From positions 1 through 7,024 of the forward strand of contig JAIYBS010000102.1 in NCBI GenBank assembly GCA_027488415.1: a stretch of DNA of 7,024 nt, given 5' to 3'. This stretch comes from Planctomycetaceae bacterium. GTDB lineage: Bacteria; Planctomycetota; Phycisphaerae; Phycisphaerales; SM1A02. A program made the position numbers and the translations under genes. Shown here piece by piece: positions 1 through 5,921 of the stretch. Numbering within the stretch: the first letter of the stretch is position 1; every line of letters starts with the position of its first letter. The notes under the pieces were generated by a model. That model ran no database searches, was not told where the DNA came from, and saw only the letters and a program-made list of their open reading frames with translations.

Positions 1-821
1 CGCACGTGCACATGGTGAGCCGGTCCACGGACGACTACGTCCGGATGGCCCGCGCCGGTTGCTGCGCGATCACCGAGCCCGCGTTCTGGGCCGGCTACGA
101 CCGCTCGAGCCCGCAGGGATTCTTCGACTACTTCCGCCAGCTCACCGAGTTCGAGCCGCGCCGCGCCGCGCAGTACGGCATCCGGCACCACGCGTGGCTC
201 TGCATCAACCCGAAGGAGGCCGAGGATCCCGTCTTCGCCCGCGCGGTGCTCGGGCTGATCCCCGGCTTCCTCGAGCGGCAGAACGTGCTCGGGATCGGCG
301 AGATCGGCCTCAACAAGAACAGCCGCAACGAGCTCGAGATCCTCGAGGCGCACCTCCAGCTCGCGAACGACCGCGACCTGCTGGTGCTGGTGCACACGCC
401 GCACCTCGAGGACAAGCTGAAGGGGACGCGACTGATCCTCGACGCGATCCGGCGCTTCCCGAGGCTCGACCCGGGGCGCGTGCTCGTTGACCACGTGGAG
501 GAGCACACGGCGAAGCTGGTGCTCGACCGCGGGTTCTGGTGCGGCATGACGCTCTACCCGGACACCAAGTGCACGCCGCAGCGCGCGGTCGACATCATCG
601 AGTGCTACGGCGCCGAGCGCATCTGGATGAACTCCGCCGGCGACTGGGGCCACAGCGACCCACTCGCCGTGCCGAAGGCGCAGATGGAGATGCGCCGCCG
701 CGGCCACCTCGAGAGCCTGGTGGAGCAGGTCACGTTCCGGAATCCGGAGCGGTTCCTCTCGCAATCCGGCCGATTCAGCGCGGCGCCGCTGCGGCCGACC
801 GCCCCCGACGTCACGCGATGA
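1..821 (+). CDS. eboB: TatD-family metal-dependent hydrolase, EboB type (5' end missing)
   Basis: The reading frame is already open at base 3, so the true start lies upstream. The first whole codons read His-Val-His-Met, the N-terminal HxH metal motif of the amidohydrolase/TatD fold (bases 3-11), so only about the first five to ten residues should be missing. Further likely metal or catalytic residues are the Glu of GEIG (300-302), the His of VHTPH (393-395), the His of VDHVEE (492-494) and the Asp of NSAGDWG (642-644). The pattern HMVSRSTDDY, EPAFW, NPKEAED, GEIGLNKN, LYPDTKC, NSAGDWGHSDPL and a C-terminal NPERFLSQS is that of EboB, not of general TatD nucleases. EboB is a predicted cytoplasmic hydrolase of the ebo cluster; its substrate is unknown. 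The stop overlaps the start of the MFS gene (ATGA). Family assignment is strong; the reaction is not known. Confidence 0.9.
   Translation, partial: HVHMVSRSTDDYVRMARAGCCAITEPAFWAGYDRSSPQGFFDYFRQLTEFEPRRAAQYGIRHHAWLCINPKEAEDPVFARAVLGLIPGFLERQNVLGIGEIGLNKNSRNELEILEAHLQLANDRDLLVLVHTPHLEDKLKGTRLILDAIRRFPRLDPGRVLVDHVEEHTAKLVLDRGFWCGMTLYPDTKCTPQRAVDIIECYGAERIWMNSAGDWGHSDPLAVPKAQMEMRRRGHLESLVEQVTFRNPERFLSQSGRFSAAPLRPTAPDVTR
818..821 (+). promoter_or_regulatory. ATGA start/stop overlap (translational coupling)
   Basis: The ATG of the MFS gene (818-820) overlaps the TGA of eboB (819-821). There is no Shine-Dalgarno-like sequence just upstream, so the transporter is probably translated by ribosomes terminating on eboB. 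This ties production of the exporter to the hydrolase. The overlap is seen directly; the coupling is inferred. Confidence 0.7.
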
Positions 822-2305
822 CCGGAGCCCACGCACAGCACGACGGCTCGCAGCAGCGCCGCTGGCTCGTGCTGGTGGCGATGACCGGCAGCCTGGCGAT
901 GATCTTCGTCGACATGACGGTCGTCGGCGTGGCGCTGCCGAAGATCGGCGGCGCGCTCGGCATGGGCGACGCCGGCCAGGCATGGATCGTTACGAGCTAC
1001 CTGCTGACGCTCGCGTCGCTGATGGCGCTCGGCGGTCGCATCGGCGACCTCGTCGGCAAGGTGCCGGCGTTCATCGCCGGCGTCCTGCTCTTCGCGGCGG
1101 CGAGCGTCGTGTGCGGGAGCGCGTCGACCGCGTCGCACATGATCGTCGGCCGCGTCCTGCAGGGCGTGGCGGCGTGCCTCATGCAGCCGGCCTCGGGCGC
1201 GCTCGTGATCGGCGCGTTCGCGCCCGGCGAGCGCGGCAAGGCGATGGCCGTCTACGTCGGGATCCCGCTGATGTTCATGGCCCTTGGGCCCGTGCTCGGC
1301 GGGGTGATCGTGCAGCACCTGGGCTGGCAGTGGGTGTTCTGGCTGAACCTGCCGATCGCCGTCGGGGCGGTCGCCCTGACGGTCGCGGCACGCCCGCGCG
1401 ACGCGCGCAGCCAGGATCGGCACATCGACTGGCTCGGCGGCGCGATGCTCCTGTGCGGGCTGCCGCCGCTCGTGTTCGGCATCCAGCGCATGGGCGCCGT
1501 TGCGGAGTCCGGCGGCGCGCCGTGGCGCGACCCGGCCACGCTGCTCGCGATCACCTGGGGCGCGGCGGTCCTTGCGCTCTTCGTGCGCCGCCAATGGCGC
1601 CACCCGCGGCCGTTGCTGCGGCTGCACCTCTTCGCCGACCATGCGCTTGCCGCGGACGCGATCACCATCGCGTGCATGCAGTTCGCGATGACGGGCCTGG
1701 TGATCGCCGGATCCGTGTACGCGCAGGAGGTGCTCGGATTCACGCCGACACAGGCCGGCGCGTCGCTGCTGCCGATGCTCGCCCCCGTGATCCTCGTGGT
1801 GCACGTTGCTGGCCGGTGGTACGACCGCGCCGGCGTCCGTGCGCCCGCCTCGTGGGGCACCGCGATGGCGACCGCCGGCATGCTCGTGCAGGCCGCCGGC
1901 GCGTGGGTGATGAGCTACCCGGTCATGGCGGTCGGTATGTTCGTGCTCGGCCTCGGCATCGCCTTCACGATGAGCCCGACCAACACCGATGCGCTCGGCC
2001 GCGTTTCGCACGCGGACCGCGGTCAGGTCTCCGGGCTGGTGCAGACCCTCCGGCAGGTGGGCGGGAGCGTCGGCGTCGCGATCGTCGCGGCAACCGTCTC
2101 GATCTGCCTCGAGTGGTTCGGCGCCCGCGCGGACGGCGCGGCACCCGAGGCCGTGCGCGAGGCCACCGCGCATGCCTACGGCGTCGGATACGCGGTGGCG
2201 TCGCTCGGGACGCTGGGCGCGCTCGTTGCCGTTCGGCGATGGATGAAGCCCGGCAAGCCGGGGTCGGTCACCTCGCCGGCGGCGTCGGCGCCGGCGACGA
2301 ACTGA
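818..2305 (+). CDS. MFS drug/metabolite exporter, DHA2 (EmrB/QacA) 14-helix family
   Basis: A 495-residue inner-membrane proton antiporter, the usual length for DHA2 transporters. Visible signatures in order: motif D1 at residues 31-41 (VDMTVVGVALP) in helix 1; motif A at 72-81 (GGRIGDLVGK) in the helix 2-3 loop; motif B around Arg112 (GRVLQG) in helix 4; the antiporter motif C at 157-162 (GPVLGG) in helix 5, followed by W-VFWLN typical of the family; and a late QVSGLVQTLRQVGGS segment at 403-417. Hydrophobic stretches continue to about residue 473, followed by a Pro/Ala/Ser tail. The ATG at 818 is chosen because it overlaps the eboB stop and puts helix 1 near the N terminus; the open frame back to 539 lies inside eboB. 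Substrate cannot be read from sequence. Context suggests export of an ebo-related product, but a general multidrug pump is also possible. Its 3' end overlaps the convergent esterase gene by 38 bp. Confidence 0.92.
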   Translation: MTGAHAQHDGSQQRRWLVLVAMTGSLAMIFVDMTVVGVALPKIGGALGMGDAGQAWIVTSYLLTLASLMALGGRIGDLVGKVPAFIAGVLLFAAASVVCGSASTASHMIVGRVLQGVAACLMQPASGALVIGAFAPGERGKAMAVYVGIPLMFMALGPVLGGVIVQHLGWQWVFWLNLPIAVGAVALTVAARPRDARSQDRHIDWLGGAMLLCGLPPLVFGIQRMGAVAESGGAPWRDPATLLAITWGAAVLALFVRRQWRHPRPLLRLHLFADHALAADAITIACMQFAMTGLVIAGSVYAQEVLGFTPTQAGASLLPMLAPVILVVHVAGRWYDRAGVRAPASWGTAMATAGMLVQAAGAWVMSYPVMAVGMFVLGLGIAFTMSPTNTDALGRVSHADRGQVSGLVQTLRQVGGSVGVAIVAATVSICLEWFGARADGAAPEAVREATAHAYGVGYAVASLGTLGALVAVRRWMKPGKPGSVTSPAASAPATN

Positions 2306-2308
2306 CCG
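2265..2308. terminator. Imperfect hairpin in the convergent gene overlap, possible bidirectional terminator
   Basis: A perfect 9-bp inverted repeat, TCGCCGGCG (2273-2281) and CGCCGGCGA (2289-2297), encloses a 7-base loop. An outer 6-bp pair, CGGTCA (2265-2270) and TGACCG (2303-2308), flanks it across a 2/5-base internal loop. The outer arms contain the two stop codons: the TGA of the MFS gene (2303-2305) and the TGA of the esterase on the other strand (2268-2270). There is no T-tract on either side, so it is not a classical intrinsic terminator. It could work as a hairpin-only or attenuating structure for both transcripts. Chance GC palindromes are common in such DNA. Confidence 0.4.
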
Positions 2309-4364
2309 GGTCGGCCTCGACGCGGATCCGGAACGGGTGCGCGGGAAGCTTGCTCGTCTCGTCGATGACGTTGGCGTTCGCGGGGTTGTCCTGCCACGCG
2401 TAGCGCACCTCGGTTGGCATCGCGACCTTGTCGCTGCGCAGGTGGATGCCGGACGGCGGCCGGATCTCCGCGTCCGCGAGCACGAAGATGCCGTCCGCAC
2501 CGGCGATCGCGAAGCCGGAGGGCGTCTTCCCGTCGCGCGTCGCCAGGCGACCGCGCTCGACGTCGAAGTCGATGAAGATGCCGTCGCCGTCGCGGCGCGC
2601 GCTCTTGGTGCGCGGTCCGCGCCACGCGAGATCGGGCTTCCCGTACGCGGTCGCGGTCGCCCAGCGCGCGAGGCGCTCGCCGACCGTCCGCTTGTCTCGC
2701 GGATGGATGTCGGCGGCATCGCCCACGTCGATCGTGGTGATCGTTCCGGTGTTCGGCGAGGTGCGCTCGGTTCCCAGCTGCGCGTCGCGGAGGACCGGCC
2801 AGATGCCGCTCGTCGGTGCGCCCGGGACGAAGTTGTGGAACGCCGCGAGGCTGACGATGCCGAAGGGCATGTCCGGCTGGTCGAACGCGGCGCGCCAGCT
2901 GCGGATCGTCAGCGGCAGGAGCGTGCGGTACGCCTCGGCGTCACGCTCGTTGCCCGCGTTCGACTCGCCCTGGTACCAGATCGCGCCCGTGACCTGCAGT
3001 CCCGCGAACGGCGCGATCATCCCGTGGTACATCGAGCCCGGATCCGAGTAGCCCATGCCGGGCGCCTGGTCCCGGCGCGGCCGCTGGGGCGGTGCGGCGA
3101 TCTCCTTCGACTCGCGCCCTCGCCGCGAACGCCACTCTCCCGCGAGCGGGATCGAGGCATTCCCCGCCTCCGGGCACGTCATCCGCATCTGCTCCGCCTG
3201 CCCGACGAGCCCGCCCTCGCCCTGCAGGTCGAGCGCCTCGATCGCGAGCGTTGCGGTTCCGGCCTTCACGAGCGACGCGGGGATGCGGTAGTGCCGCGGC
3301 GTCTCCCAGTCCGCGATCGTGTTGGCGACCGGCCTGCCGTCGAAGAAGAAGATGTCCGCGTCGTCGATCGGCCCGAGGTCGACGAAGCACTCCTTCCCCG
3401 CCCATTCCGCGGGGATCTCCACCGTGCGCCGGTACCACTCGATCCCGTCCCACCTGCTGCGCGACTGGTCGTCGCCCCACTTCAGCGGAAGCGTGACGGC
3501 CGTCCACTCCGAGATGTCCGTGGGATCCTCCTTCGCGAACCACTTGCCGCGCGCTCCCGGGTCGCCCGCGTTGACCGAGCTCCACCATGCGGTGCCCTCG
3601 GACTGGAACCTCCGCCGCGCGTCCTCGAACGCCCGGTCCCGCTGCGGCGCGGGCAGCGAGCTCCACGCGTCGATGGCCCTCTTGAGCTGCGCGACGTCTT
3701 CGGTGTAGAGCGGGTCGGTGGCGAGGGTCGACAGGTCGGTCCACGGCTCGGCGCGCGTTCCGCCCCAGTTGATTTCGAGGATCCCCACGGGGACGCCCGT
3801 CTCCTTGCGCACCGAGTTCGCGAACCAGAACCCGACGGCACCCATCGACGGCGCGGTCTCGGGAGAGAGGACGGTCCATCGCGCGGCGATCGTCGGCTCG
3901 GGCCGGTTCGAGGTGACCTTCGGCGTGCGCAGGTAGCGCACCTGCGGGTCGTTCGCGACGGCGACCGCCTCGGCCGCCTGGCCTCCGGTTGCCGCGACGG
4001 TCCACTCCATGTTGCTCTGCCCGCCGGCGACCCACACGTCGCCCACCACGACGTCCTTCACGGTGACGGCGTTCGCGCCGCGGACCTCGAGCGTCATCGG
4101 GTCCGCGCTTCCCTTCAGGGGCGCGAGGTCGACGGAGAACCTGCCGCCCTGGCCCGCGATCGACTTGCCGCTGCGCAGCACCGCACCCTTCGCGTCCATC
4201 AGCGACACGGTGACCTCCTCGGTCGGCTGCGCGGACCCGAAGATGCGGACGGGCACGTCCCGCTGCAGCACCATGTGGTCCGTGAACGCGGCCGGGAGGG
4301 TGACGTCCGCGGAGGCGTGCGCGCAGGCGAGGAGGGCCAGGGATGCCGGGATGGTCGATCGCAT
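2268..4364 (-). CDS. Secreted SGNH esterase, sialate O-acetylesterase family
   Basis: A 698-residue carbohydrate esterase, predicted to remove O-acetyl groups from sialic acids or other acetylated sugars outside the cytoplasm. Residues 1-19 are a signal peptide ending in AHASA. Cys14 after Leu-Leu-Ala is a weak alternative lipobox. A beta-sandwich follows (about 20-105; FTDHMVLQRDVPV is the family hallmark). The SGNH core begins at GDVWVAGGQSNMEW with nucleophile Ser117. A galactose-binding-like jelly-roll insert lies at about 285-400 (SRWDGIEWYRR, FDGRPVANT). The core resumes with WYQGESNA at 463-470 and ends with DIHP, giving catalytic Asp552 and His554. All three triad residues are present, so it should be active. 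The start at 4364 is chosen because it gives a clean signal peptide; an upstream in-frame ATG at 4442 would place 26 non-hydrophobic residues before it and overlap the divergent gene. It lies against the strand of the neighbouring ebo-type genes. The true substrate is uncertain, since many family members act on plant or algal polysaccharides. Confidence 0.92.
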   Translation of the reverse strand: MRSTIPASLALLACAHASADVTLPAAFTDHMVLQRDVPVRIFGSAQPTEEVTVSLMDAKGAVLRSGKSIAGQGGRFSVDLAPLKGSADPMTLEVRGANAVTVKDVVVGDVWVAGGQSNMEWTVAATGGQAAEAVAVANDPQVRYLRTPKVTSNRPEPTIAARWTVLSPETAPSMGAVGFWFANSVRKETGVPVGILEINWGGTRAEPWTDLSTLATDPLYTEDVAQLKRAIDAWSSLPAPQRDRAFEDARRRFQSEGTAWWSSVNAGDPGARGKWFAKEDPTDISEWTAVTLPLKWGDDQSRSRWDGIEWYRRTVEIPAEWAGKECFVDLGPIDDADIFFFDGRPVANTIADWETPRHYRIPASLVKAGTATLAIEALDLQGEGGLVGQAEQMRMTCPEAGNASIPLAGEWRSRRGRESKEIAAPPQRPRRDQAPGMGYSDPGSMYHGMIAPFAGLQVTGAIWYQGESNAGNERDAEAYRTLLPLTIRSWRAAFDQPDMPFGIVSLAAFHNFVPGAPTSGIWPVLRDAQLGTERTSPNTGTITTIDVGDAADIHPRDKRTVGERLARWATATAYGKPDLAWRGPRTKSARRDGDGIFIDFDVERGRLATRDGKTPSGFAIAGADGIFVLADAEIRPPSGIHLRSDKVAMPTEVRYAWQDNPANANVIDETSKLPAHPFRIRVEADPVSSSPAPTPPAR

Positions 4365-4410
4365 AAACGGATGATGCCCGGAGCGGATCGCCGATGCAAC
4401 GGGTGCCGCC
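4365..4410. other. 46-bp divergent intergenic region
   Basis: This is the largest non-coding gap in the window and separates the minus-strand esterase from the plus-strand C26 hydrolase operon. It must hold, or partly hold, the promoters for both directions unless these reach into the coding sequences. Neither side shows a Shine-Dalgarno sequence. No clear operator palindrome is visible. Confidence 0.6.
4371..4399 (-). promoter_or_regulatory. Candidate sigma-70-like promoter for the esterase gene
   Basis: Read on the minus strand, TTGCAT (4399-4394) is followed after 17 bases by CATCAT (4376-4371), which fits -35 and -10 hexamers with ideal spacing (4 of 6 matches in the -10). Only six bases separate the -10 from the esterase ATG, so transcription would start at or next to the start codon and give a leaderless mRNA. 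That agrees with the missing ribosome binding site. The match is modest and the organism's promoter consensus is unknown. Confidence 0.3.
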
Positions 4411-5082
4411 ATGCGAAGCCAACCGCCGAGGATCGGCATCACCGCCGACGTCGCCCGCGACGACCAGGGGCGACCCCGTCACCAGGTGCGCTCGACCTAC
4501 GTCGACGCGGTGCTGCGGGCGGGCGGCGTGCCGGTGATCCTCCCGGCGTCCGGGGCGGTGCGCGAGGCGATGCTCCCCGTGCTCGACGGCGTCATGATCA
4601 TCGGCGGCGACGACATCGATACCCGGCCGTTCGGCGTACCGCTCCACCCGCAGGCGCAGGTGATGGATGCGTCCCGGCAGGAGGCGGAGTTTGCCCTTCT
4701 GCGCGCCCTCGATGCCCAGCCGCAGGTTCCGGTGCTCGGCATCTGCCTCGGGATGCAGCTGATGGGCGTGCACCGCGGCGCGCGTCTCATCCAGCACCTC
4801 GGCGACGTGCTCCCCGACGCGGACCGGCACCGGCAGGACCGGATCCACCCCGTCACCAGCGAGCTCGGCGACGGTCCCGTCGCCAGCTGGCACCACCAGG
4901 CGCTCGGCGACGCCGCGGACCTCGAGGTGATCGGACGCTCCGACGACGGCGTCATCGAGGCCGTCCGCGACCCGTCGCGCCCGTTCTTCCTCGGCGTGCA
5001 GTGGCACCCCGAGCGGACGCCCGACCCCACGATGGGAGACGGGGTGATTCGCCTGTTCGTGGATGCCGCACGCCGCAAGTAA
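4411..5082 (+). CDS. Class I glutamine amidotransferase-like hydrolase, peptidase C26 (gamma-glutamyl hydrolase, PuuD-like)
   Basis: A 223-residue cytoplasmic enzyme with the complete triad of class I glutamine amidotransferase-like hydrolases: Cys112 in the nucleophile elbow LGICLGMQ (109-116), and His199 and Glu201 in GVQWHPE (195-201). An oxyanion-side GGDDID (65-70) and SWHHQ (159-163) match gamma-glutamyl-gamma-aminobutyrate hydrolases (PuuD) and related C26 peptidases, which cleave gamma-glutamyl amide bonds. It is slightly short for the family (about 240-255) but nothing essential is missing. No synthetase partner domain is attached, so a free-standing hydrolase is likelier than an amidotransferase subunit. 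The start at 4411 places IGITAD near the N terminus, as in homologues. It begins a co-directional run: the next gene starts 9 bp after its stop. PuuD proper belongs to putrescine breakdown; no other Puu gene is nearby, so a role in that pathway is not supported. Confidence 0.88.
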   Translation: MRSQPPRIGITADVARDDQGRPRHQVRSTYVDAVLRAGGVPVILPASGAVREAMLPVLDGVMIIGGDDIDTRPFGVPLHPQAQVMDASRQEAEFALLRALDAQPQVPVLGICLGMQLMGVHRGARLIQHLGDVLPDADRHRQDRIHPVTSELGDGPVASWHHQALGDAADLEVIGRSDDGVIEAVRDPSRPFFLGVQWHPERTPDPTMGDGVIRLFVDAARRK

Positions 5083-5091
5083 CCTGAATCC

Positions 5092-5916
5092 ATGCTGACC
5101 ACCGCGCTCCTCGCGTCGATCCTGGCCGCCGACGTCCTCGTCCCGGGCAAGCCCGCGCCGGCCTTCACGCCGGAGAAGTTCATCAAGGGCACCGAGGTGA
5201 AGGCCCTCGAGCCCGGCAAGGTGCACGTGATCGAGTTCTGGGCGACCTGGTGCCCGCCGTGCGTGGCGAGCATGCCGCACCTCACGCAGCTGCAGAAGGA
5301 CAACCCCGACGTCGCGATCATCGGTGTCGCGTGCTTCGAGCGCGGCGGCGATGCCGCCGCGAAGGAGAAGCGCGTGCAGGACTTCGTCGACGCGCGCGGC
5401 GACGGCGTCGGCTTCGCGATCGCCTACGACGCGGACGGCTCGATGGGCCGCGACTGGATGACCGCCGCGAAGCGCAACGGCATCCCGTGCTCCTTCGTCG
5501 TCGGCAAGGACGGCAAGATCGCGTTCATCGGCTCGCCGAACCAGGAGCTCGACCGCGCGATCGAGGCCGCGAAGGCGAAGCCCGCGCCCGCACGCGAGCA
5601 GGCTGGTGGAGGAGCGCCGGGCGTCGAGGTCACCGTGAAGGAGGAGCCCACCGACGAGACCGGTACGTCGACCTCCACCTCGACGGAGACCTCCTCGTCG
5701 ACGCGCACGGAGAACGGGCGCTCGGTGACCGAGACCGTCACCGTCGAGACCACGGTCGAGGTGAAGGACGGCGTGCGGAAGACCACGACCCGCCGGACCA
5801 CGTCCCGCAACCAGGGGCAGGCCGGCGCGAAGGCGAACGGCACTGCCTCGGGCAGCTCTTCCTCGGGTGGCTCTTCCTCGGGCTCCTCGTCGGGATCGTC
5901 GGGCGGCAGCCGCTGA
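5092..5916 (+). CDS. TlpA-like thioredoxin-fold protein with long Ser/Thr/Gly-rich C-terminal tail
   Basis: A 274-residue protein in two parts. Residues about 16-165 form a thioredoxin fold of the TlpA/ResA type: PGKPAPAF, then VIEFWATWCPPC with redox cysteines 54 and 57, the central insert region, and cis-proline 132 in GIPCSFVV followed by GKIAFIG. Cys81 and Cys133 are extra cysteines. The N terminus (about 14 hydrophobic residues, no positive charge) is a weak signal peptide. An in-frame TAA lies 9 bp before the ATG, so only a non-standard codon could extend it. Residues about 165-274 are low complexity: Glu/Thr/Ser-rich at 184-240, then Ser/Gly-rich at 249-274. Such tails suggest an exposed, flexible, possibly surface or glycosylated region, but no known domain is recognised there. 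TlpA-type proteins reduce disulfides in extracytoplasmic proteins, for example in cytochrome c maturation; no such partner is visible here. It sits 9 bp after the C26 gene and 5 bp before eboE. Confidence 0.85.
   Translation: MLTTALLASILAADVLVPGKPAPAFTPEKFIKGTEVKALEPGKVHVIEFWATWCPPCVASMPHLTQLQKDNPDVAIIGVACFERGGDAAAKEKRVQDFVDARGDGVGFAIAYDADGSMGRDWMTAAKRNGIPCSFVVGKDGKIAFIGSPNQELDRAIEAAKAKPAPAREQAGGGAPGVEVTVKEEPTDETGTSTSTSTETSSSTRTENGRSVTETVTVETTVEVKDGVRKTTTRRTTSRNQGQAGAKANGTASGSSSSGGSSSGSSSGSSGGSR
5851..5905 (+). repeat. Low-complexity Ser/Gly coding repeat
   Basis: The end of the TlpA-like gene is built from degenerate Ser/Gly codon repeats. The 12-mer CTCTTCCTCGGG occurs exactly at 5856-5867 and again at 5871-5882, a 15-base period, followed by shorter TCGTCGGG-like units. 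Such tracts can change length by slippage; in-frame changes would only lengthen or shorten the tail, while out-of-frame changes could alter the stop that lies 5 bp before eboE. Confidence 0.65.
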
Positions 5917-5921
5917 GCGCC

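Noticed and set aside
539..817. Upstream extension of the MFS protein to base 539
   Set aside because: It would overlap eboB for 280 bases and add an Arg/His-rich segment absent from DHA2 transporters. The ATG at 818 fits the family.
605..2719. Long minus-strand open frame opposite the MFS gene
   Set aside because: Its product is Arg/Pro/His-rich with no recognisable domain. It is the mirror of GC-biased third codon positions in the MFS gene, which has full family motifs.
4365..4442. Extended esterase start at 4442
   Set aside because: It would bury the signal peptide behind 26 residues and overlap the start of the divergent C26 gene.
2337..5087. Very long plus-strand open frame across the esterase and C26 genes
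   Set aside because: Its composition is arginine-rich and featureless, and it crosses two genes with intact catalytic motifs. High GC content makes stop codons rare in the off frames.
5851..5905. Repeat tract as a CRISPR array or intergenic minisatellite
   Set aside because: The units are short, degenerate, without spacers, and read in frame as the Ser/Gly tail of the TlpA-like protein.
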